This document shows, one piece after another, positions 1-10,790 of a stretch of DNA of 64,000 bases. Both the position numbers and the translations under genes were made by a program. The DNA lies in the NCBI GenBank assembly GCA_964035015.1, contig OZ035998.1, positions 11,868,143 through 11,932,142 of the forward strand, in the 5' to 3' direction. Source of the DNA: Corallium rubrum. Taxonomy: Eukaryota > Cnidaria > Anthozoa > Scleralcyonacea > Coralliidae. The notes under the pieces are model-generated. The model had not been told where the DNA came from. It did not search any database and saw only the letters and a program-made list of their open reading frames with translations. Position 1 is the first letter of the stretch; each line of letters opens with the position of its first letter.

Positions 1-142
1 TGAAATTCTTTGACCACGATGTTATTAATTTAATAAAACTTCAGTACGCGGATACTAAGGGTAAAAGTCTGTGGCAAAAAAGTCCTGCACTCACGAAGCT
101 GAGTTTTACATTTCTCGATGATGCCGACACACTTGTTTACCG
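1..142. other. Window edge, no gene seen
   Basis: AT-rich sequence with no convincing ORF or splice structure. It ends at the target duplication (135-142) of the hAT-like element that begins at 143. Confidence 0.5.
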
Positions 143-351
143 CAGTGGCATAGCCAGGGGGGAGCTGTGGGAGCCACGGCTCCCCCCTGTAGATATAAAA
201 CAACAGACATGTAACTACAAAACTGATGCAATATGAATTATGTCAAGAAATAAACTGTAAACAGTGTATTCAATCTACTGAGTGTATGCATTTTGAGTAT
301 CTATGTGACATTTGCATGTTTTGAGTATTTTATATGATGTTTTTTTAACCT

Positions 352-590
352 TTAGGGTCTGTTAACAACTGCATCGCTTTGTGGGTAATGGGTGCCTGGG
401 TCATCCAGGGGCTTCCACTTCCAAAGCCAGCCCCTAGATACAATACCGCTCTCATGGCTGGCCAATCCCCGCAACCCAGCCATGAGCCCCCACACCAGAC
501 CGAGGCACCCATCACACTGACTAGGTCAGTGGAAAAAAAAAAAATAAATAAATAAATAAATGAAAAATAATAATAAAAAAAAAAAGAAGA
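352..590. repeat. A-rich-tailed segment, possible retroposon fragment
   Basis: Sequence inside the outer hAT element ends in an A-rich run followed by AAAT and AAT units (about 532-590), as a short retroposon might. I see no flanking target duplication, so the retroposon reading is weak. Confidence 0.25.
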
Positions 591-888
591 AAAATGATCC
601 AGTACAAACCCCAATTCAAACACACCACGCTAGAGGTAATCCCACAACCTGAGAACACACGTTTGCGCATGCGCTAGAAACCACTGACCTTGCCAACCGC
701 CATGCTTGTATGGGCATACCACGTATGCGCATGCTGATATGCTGGAACTCGCTGATCATACTACCACCACGCTAACCGCTCTTTGTTGTTAACTTACTTA
801 AATTGCATTTAACTGCATTAAAATGGCATTTCAGTGATTCTCGATTTCAAAATTTCCCGGGGGAGCATACCTCGGACCCCCTAAAAAT

Positions 889-2006
889 CAGTGGCGGATC
901 AAGCTTGCGTGGGGCCCCTGGCACATAATTGGCTGATTGATGCCCCCCCCCCAAAAAAAAAATCCTCTGTGGACTAAAAGACAAAAAAAGAAAGACTAAA
1001 GAGGAAAGAATCGGAGGAATTTTATAACCAAGATAGTAATATTTACAAACAATGTTTCTGCAAAATGTTTTATGCATATGGCATTTTTCGGGCCTTTGCA
1101 GAAGCAAAATCATTTGCTAGCTTATAGAAATCAAGCGAGCGTAAGATGTCCGATTCCATGCTCATCAGCAATAAAGCAGTTAAACGTTCCTGTCCCATCA
1201 TGCTACGCAAATCACTCTTTTGTTCCTTCTTCTCTTGCTCTTCTCGTTGTTGTTTCTTCTTGCGTTTTTGATAGCCAGACAAATAGTCAGTGCGGCCACT
1301 ATCTCTTTTCCGACCGCTACCGGATTCAGGATTCTCCAGACTTACCGTTCTTTTACGCATACCTGCATACGTTAAAGAGAATATGTATACAATGATGAGT
1401 TGTAACTTGTAAGGTTGTTTCCACAATTTTACTTTCCAGACGGGAAATTTGATGCCATTTATCGTCCATAACAAAAGACCAATTTGACATCTAGCGGAAA
1501 CACTGGTAACTTTGGCCGCAGCTTGTCAGTTGTCGATTTATCACCAAAGCTTCCGCAAAAAGTATTATAGAAAAGCTTGATTGTATTTATTAACTTGAAG
1601 ATGTTTTTAAAGTCAAAATGACAATAAATCACATCGCTAGCCGCTAGGCACAATTGGGCCAAACATTGGTGAGACTGAAATCCAAAAGCCCCCACGTCTT
1701 TTATACATTCTTACATATAATTGCTTGACAGGTTTTATATATCAACCAAAACACGAACTTCACGTCTCAGTTTTTGGTTAGTGGCTGCAAAAGTAGGGCA
1801 TTACACAACAAAACCCTGATGTCAAGTAAACATTTCTAAGTGATAACTGATAACATCATTAAAGTTTTAAAATGAGGGAGCCATAGGCTGCAACATAGAT
1901 GCAGTATATCCTTGAAAAAAAAACTGGCTTTGCGAAGCGCGGGGCCCCTCAAAAGCGCGGGGCCCCTGGCACCGGCCCATATTGCCCTCCCCTTGATCCG
2001 CCACTG
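889..2006. mobile_element. hAT-like transposon nested in the first
   Basis: Terminal inverted repeats CAGTGGCGGATCAAG (left) and CTTGATCCGCCACTG (right) are perfect over 15 bp. The 8-bp target duplication CTAAAAAT is identical at 881-888 and 2007-2014. The element sits entirely inside the outer hAT element, so it inserted later. Subterminal GGGGCCCCTGGCAC motifs occur near both ends. It carries the transposase remnant at 1070-1360. Confidence 0.88.
1070..1360 (-). pseudogene. hAT transposase remnant, N- and C-termini fused by internal deletion
   Basis: The minus-strand frame starts at a Met (1360) and reads a basic SGYQKRKKKQQ segment. That resembles the N-terminus of ZBED/TTF-type hAT transposases. 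It then passes directly into RLTALLLMSMESDILRSL...DFASAKARKM, which resembles the C-terminal dimerisation tail of the same family. The zinc finger, RNase H core and insertion domain that should lie between are absent, so this is an internal-deletion derivative that cannot encode an active enzyme. The open frame extends upstream to 1474. Family assignment is from remembered motif style, not a search. Confidence 0.6.
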
Positions 2007-2076
2007 CTAAAAATGTATTCTGATTTCAGCTTCCCCCCTTTCAAAATCCTGGCTACACCCCTGGTTTACAGGGAAA

Positions 2077-2810
2077 GATGGCTAAAAATTTCGGGACTAC
2101 GCATTGTTGAAATACATCGAGTACGTATGTTGTTAGAAATTTTATACTAAGCTTTCATTCGGCATACAGTTCAAACTTTAGTGTTACCTGTAACTTTTTA
2201 AAATGTTCAAAATGTTCTCACCATTGACCATAACAGTTTTATTATCTTTTCATATGTTCAAAAGGTATGAATCCATATGACTACTAATTTGCACCAATTG
2301 AAAAACGTTTTTCTACTTCAACTAGAAATCTGCAAACTTTTCCACTCCTTTCATATTTGAATTATTTAGCTTCTGTTTAAGAAATATCTGAGGTTCATAC
2401 CAGAAGTCTTTCTGAACTGCAAACACCAAAAGTAAACAGCAAAAGGCAAAACAAACTTAAGAAATACATAAATTTCAGATGGTCCAGACCAAAATAATGA
2501 TGTTTTTTTCATATTTTAAAATACTTCCCAGCAAGAAAATTAAAAGTTCTGACATGAATAGCACTTGAAAGTGTCCTCTGTTTAGTATTTAAAAACAAAA
2601 TCCAAAATTCTGTAACACTTGTGAGGAGTCCATTTCCATTATATAATTCTTATTTTACGAACAATGGTGAGAACATTTTGAACATTTTAAAAAGTTACAG
2701 GTAACACTAAAATTTGAATTATATACCAAATGAAAGCTTATAAAATTTCTAACAACATACGTACCCGATGTATTTCAACAATGCGTAGTTCTGAAAGTTG
2801 CTTCACATGA
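2077..2810. mobile_element. Fold-back element, family A, copy 1
   Basis: A long imperfect palindrome. The left arm (from GATGGCTAA, then ACTACGCATTGTTGAAATAC at about 2097) is mirrored by the right arm ending near 2795. Inner arms include the AACTTTTTAAAATGTTC region at about 2190 and its complement near 2690. It has the same arm sequences and length (about 700 bp) as the element at 10791-11865. It has no coding capacity and directly abuts the hAT target duplication at 2064-2071. Confidence 0.7.
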
Positions 2811-3430
2811 AAAAAGTCACCTAGTGGAAAACCGGCTTTAGACAGGTCACTTGCTGATCTCTGGGAATTAAGAGGAGACTATCATTGGTGGGTGGGACAA
2901 GTTGTCAGCTTAGCCTGCTTAGGTGCCTGCATGTTTATAGCATCAGTACAACTTGCAGTCAACATGCAAATTTGAACCATTCCTTGAAAGCACATGTTCC
3001 CTAACTTCCATCAATCAGTGACCTGTAGCCTGCCTGCTGCATTAAATTTGTTGCATTCAATCAGACTGAATGCCAAAAATAAAAATAAAATCAATTTTTC
3101 AATTAACAGTAACATGCAGTAACAGCCCTAATGCAAATCCTACAAGGTGGTCAATATTACAAAATCTGTTCTATTTTGGAAATTTTAACCACAACCACTT
3201 TTCCATTTCACTTAGGAATATAACAGTAATTTTTGAGAAATCATTGCCAGTTCTCCAAAAAGCCTCCACTCAAAAGCCTAGTGCTACTTTGTCTTACTGT
3301 GCACGATTTCTTTAATGTTTTCACCAGTAAATGTTGTAAATATATATTGTTAATTCCTTTAATGTTAATTGTAATTGTAATGTAGATTTAATATTGTGCA
3401 AATAAACTTTGATTTGATTTGATTTGATAT
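2811..3430 (+). repeat. Probable LINE-like 3' end
   Basis: The segment ends in an AATAAA-like hexamer (GCAAATAAACTTTGA, about 3398) followed by TTTGATTTGATTTGATTTGA at 3406-3428. Short A/T-rich tandem tails of this type are common at the 3' ends of CR1/L2-like non-LTR elements. The 5' limit is arbitrary. No reverse transcriptase motif is visible. Confidence 0.4.
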
Positions 3431-5820
3431 TCTAAAAGATAACTGAATCCAATGAGGATATTTCAATGTTTGCAACCGAATGGTTCTCAGTTAACCACAA
3501 ATCACCCTGAAAAACTGAATATGATCAAAATCTGTCCTAAATTATAGCTAAAACCACCTAACTGCCAAATATAACTGAGTTGGTGAAAACAGTATATACA
3601 GTCTTCTTATTATTTTTACTCTCAGCTGTCACAATTTTATTTATCAAAATGAAATTACACAGCTGGTAAGCTTAATCTTCTATCTTTGTAACAATATGTA
3701 CATTCCTCAAAGTTTAGACTCCTGAGAGAAGACAACCCAATACTTTTGCCATAGTGAGACCTGAGTCACTGATGCAACTCCACTTAACTTCCTTTGGGAA
3801 GGCTAGTGTCTCTAATGGCAACAGAGTAATATATACTGCAGTACTGAATTCCAATACAAAATTGGGTTTTTTTAATCCTCCAAGAAATATGTGCAAATTT
3901 AACTATGCAATAAGATATCCAACAGTTTCTGAACCTTGCTAAACAATTTAATATTTATATAATGTACTGTATATATTAAATTACAAAGCATGTTGTATAA
4001 TGAATGAGTGATAAGTAAAAGTTCTCAGTTGAAGTTGATATACAGTAGTTATACAAGTACCAGTTACTATGAACAAACTTAATGTTTCACAAAAAATCAG
4101 TATTATTAAAAAGAGCTTTGGAATGCGTTGGGAACAAAGGGAACAATGGGGTTTCAAAAAGGCAATAATCATTCTCAGGACTTGGATGAATATTAATCAT
4201 TTAATGTCATATGTATTTTACAATCCACAATGGAAGTGAATTTTCAAGCACTAATCTTCCAACACGGAAGGACACGCGCGCGACTGTGATTGACTTTAAA
4301 TTTTGTTGCTAAATAAAACTGGTGATGTAATAGTAGAAAACACAATTCCGAGAATATAAAAGCGTTGTTATCTTATCATTAATTACATAAATTTACAAAC
4401 GACCACTTTGGCACTTTTAATATACACACCATGTTGTCACACGATTATAGTACTGAACTATTGTATGTTGTCACATCTAAGTTATTAAACCTACCATATT
4501 CTTGTGAGGTCAGGAAGGGGGAGTTTTGATCTTATAAACAAAGCCCTGGCTCCATCACCTAAAATACACAATACGGATTACGGATTACGAAATGCGAACT
4601 TTCAACATCGATTATGAAATTTCGCAATAAATGAAAACCTAATATTGTTCCCTCTAATTTCCTTACATGTAATAGTTTTCTACGGTCTCGATATATAGGC
4701 TCGTGTACTGACCTGACAAAAAGCCATTCTCCAATTTTTGACAGCAAAATAAGGTTTCGTAGCGTATCCTGTCTGCTTCTTCCATAGCCACATCAGACAG
4801 CAAATTAATATTTACATGTGCTCTCCACTCCTGAAACTACTATATATCTAAACCATTCACACTCTCATGACACCTACAAAACAGTAAAGAAATAAGCTAA
4901 GATTTGTTAGAGTTTCCCCTTATGATTTATCACGAAATACAGCACTGACTTCCAGTATTCTACACCGTTATACTGTAAATTATCCGCTAATTGTTACAAA
5001 CCGCAAGCGAAGTAAAAATTATCGACTCACAAGAAACAACGAGTAAATGTATTATTGGACCGTGCTACTTTTAATACCTTCAATATTGTGATGAGCAGGC
5101 TAATATTGATCGGTTTACGTCAGTGTTGAGTTGGCAAGGAAGAACCGACCATCATCCACTTAAACTGCTTTTGAAAATATGTATGCATATTCTTGTATGC
5201 ATATTCAATTTCCTGATTGTTTTACCCTCTCCATCACAACGGGCCCACGAACGTAATTCCACGCGGGTTCTACCTCGGAACCCGGGCATATTTTTTAACG
5301 ACACAAGTTATTTTATTCCAACACATGTGTATGTTTTTCTTTGGTTTAGTTTGGAACAGGGCACCATTTTCTTTCATTCTTTCCCCATTAATTAAGCCCC
5401 CTCCCCTCTTTTTTTAGAGCTCGAATTTTTAAAATAAGTTTCTCTCTCGTTTAGGCCCTACTTCTCTGAAAATCAAGACGGTTTTATATCAAGATCTGCG
5501 TTTCAGTCTGACGACAGTATCACGTACTTGTCTTTTGTTTCAGTTTTTACTTTTTGGCTTTCACTTTTTGGCTTTCAACCTCGACTGAGTTCTAAGACCC
5601 ACCCCACCTCCTCTCTACACAAGGTCAAAAATAAATAAGTCACTGGGGGATATGGAGAAGTTACATGTACATAATAGAGCCCAGATACTCGGCCTGAATT
5701 TCAAGAAGTACACCCTCCCCCCTCCCCTGGGGCTAGACCACTAGGCCACGTAGAGATCAGTGGGGTAGCCCCCCCCCCCTACGAAAAGCGTCCTATTTTT
5801 TTCGCACGTGTAGTTTCAAC
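3431..5820. other. Intergenic region upstream of NOC4L
   Basis: No convincing exon, RNA gene or bounded repeat was found. The short ORFs here lack splice context and look like chance. The last 60 bp hold a C-run and TTCGCACGTGTAGTTTCAAC directly before the NOC4L start codon. The core promoter should lie in this interval, but no TATA box or initiator can be assigned. Confidence 0.4.
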
Positions 5821-7071
5821 ATGGCTGAATCTACAAACGAAAATATCTCCTTGAATGAGAAAGTTAACATCATCCTTAGCGATCGAGCTGAGGTAAATAA
5901 TATTGTGGATATCATAGAACAATTAGATAGTGACGATCCGGCTGTAGTTGTGGGAAGCATCGCTGCACTGGGCAAGATATTCACGAGCTTTTTGAAATCC
6001 GGCGAGTGTTCAACGATTGGGAAAGGAAAAAGCGCCCAAAATATTGGCCATAAGAGAAAACGAAATGCCAAAGAACCAGAAGAGATCTTTCGTACTTGGT
6101 TAACTTGCAACTACGGCGTGACAGTGAAGAAATTACTGAAACTCGTCCACTCTCCTGACCAAGAATTTCAAGAGTTAAGCTTGTCGACTCTTATGGGATT
6201 TCTTCGAACAGAGAGCCAGATATTACGTGGGAACTTTGATGGGTATATTTTCCCAAATGATTTCTTCTTCAGAATTGTGACTAGCATGACTAGTGGTTCA
6301 AGGAACATGGAGAATCTGATCAAATTTTTCAAGCAATACATGTATCTTCAGTGTACAGATATCCGTTATTATGTGCTGAAGAATTTGTGCAGAATTGTTT
6401 CAAAATTCCTTGAGGCTGACCAGCAAAGCAAAAAGGGCAGTGTCCACTTCTGTAGAAATGTTTACCATCTTTTGCGTCGAATCAATGTACTGCAGTCAGA
6501 AGATGATATGCGTTTGTTTTCAACTCCTGATGGTGATGACAGAGATACAGCACCAGTTGACCACAGTGTGACTAATGTAGCTTCGCACAAGAAAGTCTTC
6601 ACTGGGGCCTGGACATCCTTCCTTAATCTCTCTCTTGATGCTGAGGTTCATCGCCAAGTTTTGGTAATACTTCATGAAAAGGTGATGCCACATCTTCTTG
6701 ATCCCAAAGTCTTGATGGACTTTTTGGTGGATTCTTTCGATATTGGTGGTGTAACCAGCATCCTTTCGCTTAATAGTTTGTTTGTTCTTGTACATCAATA
6801 CAACCTAGATTACCCAGATTTCTACAAGAAGTTATACAGCTTGTTTGATGTAGAAATCTTCCATCTAAAGTACCGGGGGAGATTTTTCTATCTTGCTGAT
6901 CTATTTCTCACATCTACCCATATTCCAGCCTACCTTGTTGCTGCTTTTATAAAGCGTCTTTCAAGACTTGCATTAAGAGCTCCTCCTTCTGGTGTGGCAC
7001 TTGTTGTGGCATTTGTTGGCAACTTAATCAGACGGCATCCAAACTGCAAAGTTCTGATACACAGAAAGAAG
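5821..7071 (+). CDS. NOC4L: NOC4L, nucleolar complex protein 4 homolog, exon 1
   Basis: Noc4 family proteins pair with Nop14 in the nucleolus and act in 18S rRNA processing and 40S subunit maturation. The exon encodes residues 1-417. The start ATG sits in CAACATGG. Recognisable family segments are the N-terminal helical repeats (FRTWL at about residue 93, then LSTLMGFLRTES), the Noc/CBF core LNSLFVLVHQYNLDYPDFYK (about 316-335) and FFYLADLF...IPAYLVAAFIKRLSRLAL (about 355-386). The exon is 1,251 bp and ends after a complete codon (CACAGAAAGAAG) at a consensus donor GTAAGAG. The vertebrate gene has many exons, whereas this one has two. Identification is firm from conserved motifs. Confidence 0.93.
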
Positions 7072-7280
7072 GTAAGAGTATGAAATCTTGTTTTATGAAA
7101 GTGACTGTACTCATATTTATCTAGTAAGTAATCATAAGGCTAAAAAAAAATACCTGGCTTTCCTATTTCTCTTCATAAAAACTGTAGGGTATGTTGGATT
7201 TCTTTTTTTTTTACTCTTTTTTATTTAGTGCCCAGGAATGACAATAATGTACATGTACTTTGCAAAAGCAAATATCAATT

Positions 7281-7457
7281 GGGTCATTCCAGAAAACATC
7301 CACACCTCCCCTACGGAGGAAATGTGAAGTTGTCCCCCTCCCCCTTTGGATGTCCTAGTACATTTTACTATTATCAGAAGTAGATTTACCCCCTCCCCTC
7401 CCCAGATGGCACAAATTTCCTCTGTGGGGGAGGTATGGATCTTTTCTGGAATGACCC
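7281..7457. mobile_element. Short TIR element, family B, copy 1 (MITE-like)
   Basis: GGGTCATTCCAGAAAA at the left is mirrored by TTTTCTGGAATGACCC at the right, with ATT on both sides. A second copy with the same ends, the same ATT flanks and similar CCCCTCCCC interior lies at 46797-46979. Length is about 177 bp with no coding capacity. It lies in the NOC4L intron. Confidence 0.8.
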
Positions 7458-7736
7458 ATTACTGTAACACATCTATTAAAGCTAATTTTGAGCACATTAC
7501 TAGATTCTGATGACATGCTTGCTATGGTTGCTATCCCAAGATGCAAATCATGCTGCAAATTAGAGATGAGCTGATTAATCGGCCAATTTACAATAATCGG
7601 TAATCGGCCGATTATTTTGAATAATCGGCAAAATAATCGGTGCATGTCTCAAATAAAGCTTTTCACGAACGACGCAAACACACACACCATAAGTCCGTAA
7701 CTGCATAAGCCCAAACACAATAGTCCTTATTTCACA

Positions 7737-7958
7737 ATGATTACAGAGCGTTTCACACAACTCTTGATGGAAGAGTTCCACAGTGAGACGTTTGCCACAA
7801 AGTTTACGAACTCTGCAAATTCATTACGTATAGCAGCTGATCAAATAGCGAGCATCAAAACAAAGTTGCAATGTTTGTTGCCAACTTCGGAAGCAATGAA
7901 CCGGAACGTCGGAACTCTAGTCTGTGAAAAGATTTGTGCAACGCTTTTAAAAGTTTAA
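7737..7958 (+). pseudogene. Possible N-terminal transposase fragment
   Basis: A 73-codon open frame starting MITERFTQLLMEEF lies inside the hAT element upstream of the C-terminal-like remnant and in the same orientation. I do not recognise its sequence. Its position inside the element is the only reason to think it derives from the transposase gene. Confidence 0.3.
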
Positions 7959-8042
7959 ATTTTAAAACCAACACGAGAAAATGGCAAAGGATCTTCACCG
8001 GTTGAGGTAGTCACGACCGAGAAAATCTCAACCCAGGAAAAG

Positions 8043-8251
8043 AGCTGTAGCACTAAACTTCATCAAGACGTATGGTCTTGCTTCGACGAGATTTTTGGAT
8101 CAAGCGACAGCACTTCCAACGCCAGCCACAAAGTTGAAGAAGAGATCGACGCCTTTCTCGCCCTTCCGCTACAGCCATATTGCAAGCATGCCCTTATGTT
8201 TGGTGGTAAGCAAAGAAACTTGTTTATCCCAACTTGTTTAAAGTTGTGCTG
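8043..8251 (+). pseudogene. hAT transposase C-terminal remnant
   Basis: The open frame reads DVWSCFDEIFGSS, then EEEIDAFLALPLQP, and ends at a stop near 8249. The pattern (W..FDE, then an acidic EI..FL..P) resembles the C-terminal dimerisation region of hAT transposases. The usual closing tryptophan pair is not seen. Given the 8-bp target duplication of the host element, a decayed transposase tail is the simplest reading. Confidence 0.5.
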
Positions 8252-9142
8252 AAGTATGAGCCCAATTCAAGTGTTTATTCAAAGCGTATGTTTATCGAGG
8301 CAGGTAACATTCCCACGGACAAACGAAACAGGCTAGCACCACATAAAGCAGATAATATTTTGTTTTTACATCACAGTTTGCCAAATACTAATAGCGTAGT
8401 GCATACCGACTTATAGAACTGAAAGTCGGACAAACAAAACGAAATTGACTCTCAAAACACGCAAAACTAATCATCAAGAAACATTTCTGTTATATTTCAC
8501 AAATCTTGTTGCAATTTAGGAATCCCTACAACATTGTGAAACTGCGCAGGGACTGGTAACCAACAACGTAGCACTAATCGGCACATGCCGATTAATCGGC
8601 CGATTATTTGTATTAATCGGCCACCAAATAATCGGCTTCAGTAATCGGCAATTTTTGTAATCGGCTCATCTCTACTGCAAATCACTGAAATCAGGCCCAT
8701 GCTCCTGAAAACCTCAATGAAAAGATTAGTGTTGGCATTTGTCTAGCCAAAAACTGTCTAGGGAAACTGGAAACCTATAATTTTTTGGCCTAAAAAAAAT
8801 AGTATAGATTTGGATAATTATTAGTATTTATTATTTTATTATATGATAATGGCTTACAGTATATCAGGTCAGAATACACACTAAAATCTGTATCACACAC
8901 TTAGATTACCAGTCTACCTAATGATTTGAATAAGCACTCAGGATGCTTATTTAATTTGGAGTGATTGAGGGTGGGGGGCATTTTCTTTTTTTTAGCTTTT
9001 TGGGCAAACACTGCAAACTGATTCTATGAAAAAAACAGCACTCAAATATTTGAAGGAGTGATCTGCTGATTGAGAGAACTATGCTCTCTCATGGAAATCA
9101 AAGTCAAACCACTGGGGGTTAAAAACTGTTTCACATTACTAA

Positions 9143-9637
9143 TAGAGGTGAGCCGATGTTAAAAAAAGACCGATTGCCAATACCAATTCTTAAGAGCTGA
9201 TGTTTGCTAACCTGATGCTCAGTGCTCCTGTTTTGTCATTTTATTCATCTCAAGTTTTCCAATGAGAGGAAGTCATCAAGCCAATTCTCATATTTTGAGC
9301 GCAACAAAACAAACAGAAAACAGTCAAGTAGTCAGCAGTGTTTCCTTTATTTGAAATATTTTTGTACTAACAACTCAACAAGCGCAAAAATGCCAAACAA
9401 GGTAAAGAATTGAAGTATACTATTGAATTTGAACCTGACCAGTGAAAGCAAAAATGCAAAATTACGGGCTATGTACACAGGCTATGATAAACGAGGACGA
9501 GAGAGCAGAAATACGAGGACGAGAGTCACGAGACAGCCGATCCGATGGTGAAAGACAATCAGCCATCGGCCGATTGTGAGAAAAACTAGCCATTAATCGG
9601 CTCTGCCGATGTTTTGCTGATGATTGGCTCACCTCTA
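9143..9637. mobile_element. hAT-like non-autonomous element
   Basis: The ends TAGAGGTGAGCCGATG and TAGAGGTGAGCCAATC (right end reverse-complemented) are related to those of the element at 7561. The flanking 8-bp duplications are ATTACTAA (9135-9142) and ATTACTAT (9638-9645), 7 of 8 matching. CCGAT and AATCGG motifs cluster near both ends. There is no coding capacity. It lies in the NOC4L intron. Confidence 0.8.
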
Positions 9638-9833
9638 ATTACTATATAATGTGCTCTCAATGCATATACAGTACTGTAAGTGTGACAAATAAAATGTTGA
9701 AGGACAGTTGATTTTATATATACCAATATTCATGCTTAATTCCTTATCATTTGGGTAATCATTACTCAGTGCAGTAGTTGCTTATAATTTGAGAGAGGAA
9801 GCTGGGTTGCTTATTTTGGAGGGGGCACTTACT

Positions 9834-10386
9834 GTGTTTTCTGGGTGATAACCCACGGGTTATCTCTTAATTTTGCTAGGAAACATAATAAAATTAGTGC
9901 GGGTAATAGGGTGGTGCGGGTAATCTCCTTGCCCAGTTATTTCATTTTTGGAACGCACTCGGGTTTCCTTCGGCCCATGCCTGCTATACGCTAATGATAT
10001 ATACTGCATTATTCAAAATGGCTGAATATAAATGATGGAATGCTGAACAAAGAAAAAATGCTAGTCAGTCTGGCATGCTCCCTTGCCCAAACCTATTACA
10101 TGTAGCAACTGTGGGTTATCCGATGGTGCGGGTAATACACTGATTTATTTTTCCAAAAGTGACATTTTTGTTGCTGTGCAGGTTATATGCCGTGTGGGTT
10201 ATGCACCTATCAATTGGAAGCCTGACTCCCCCCACCCCGGGACAACGTGGGGGAAATGTGGGGAATTTTATAGCATTTGAAAGCATTTTATGCAAATTTT
10301 AGCAAATCAAATCCCCACCCAGTCCCGGGGTGGGGGGAGTCAGGCTTTCAATTGATAGGTGCATTATCACCCAGAAAATACGGGTA
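9834..10386. mobile_element. TIR element carrying a nested hairpin element
   Basis: TTTTCTGGGTGATAAC at the left (from about 9837) is mirrored by TTATCACCCAGAAAATACGG at the right (to about 10383). Repeated GGTGCGGGTAAT motifs fill the interior. A second inverted-repeat unit is inserted at 10204-10362, close to the right end. Confidence 0.6.
10204..10362. mobile_element. Nested inverted-repeat element
   Basis: GCACCTATCAATTGGAAGCC opens the element, and its near-perfect complement (GGCTTTCAATTGATAGGTGC) closes it. The roughly 40-bp arms include CCCCCCACCCCGGG. Flanks GGTTAT and ATTATC suggest a short TTAT or TAT target duplication inside the right end of the surrounding element. Confidence 0.6.
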
Positions 10387-10790
10387 TGTATTTAAAAAAA
10401 TGCAGTGGAGAGTGAGTGCTTATTATGGTTTACTATGAACACAATGTTTATTGTTCCTTCTTACTCTGAAACCAGTAACAATTCAGCTGCATTATCAGTC
10501 AAATCATCCAATAATGTAAGATACATATATAGAGTGGGAAATTAAAACGTCTAATGATAAAAAATAATTCAATTACTAAGTTATAAATTTAATAAATGAT
10601 TCCCTTGATACATAATGTTGCTTTTATGGCTCGTTTACACGACAATTTCTGCTGCGATTTTTATCCTTCTGACAAATTTTTGTAAGACAATACTTTCGTG
10701 AGACATCTACTCAATCACATGCGTTATGACTTATGATGAGAAAAGTCGCTGAAAATTTTGAATAGCTGTTAGGGAGCTCGAGGATTTTCT

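Larger units (their letters stand above)
143..2063. mobile_element. hAT-like DNA transposon (outer element, interrupted)
   Basis: The left end CAGTGGCATAGCCAGG and the right end (reverse complement CAGGGGTGTAGCCAGG) form terminal inverted repeats. They are flanked by near-identical 8-bp duplications, GTTTACCG at 135-142 and GTTTACAG at 2064-2071. An 8-bp duplication and CAGNGGCG-like ends are typical of the hAT superfamily. A block near 815-880 (ATTTCAAAATTTCCCGGGGG region) recurs in the elements at 15908 and 50962. The element is non-autonomous and is split at 889 by a second hAT element. No intact transposase is present. Confidence 0.8.
7561..8674. mobile_element. hAT-like transposon with AATCGG subterminal repeats
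   Basis: The ends TAGAGATGAGCTGATTA (left) and TAGAGATGAGCCGATTA (right, reverse complement) are flanked by an identical 8-bp duplication CTGCAAAT at 7553-7560 and 8675-8682. Many AATCGG/CCGATT motifs cluster within about 90 bp of each end. Such subterminal arrays are typical of hAT transposase binding. The element is 1,114 bp, carries a transposase-like remnant at 8043-8251 and lies in the NOC4L intron. Confidence 0.88.

Noticed and set aside
847-1113. 88-codon minus-strand ORF crossing the hAT left end
   Set aside because: It spans the element boundary and overlaps the transposase remnant in another frame.
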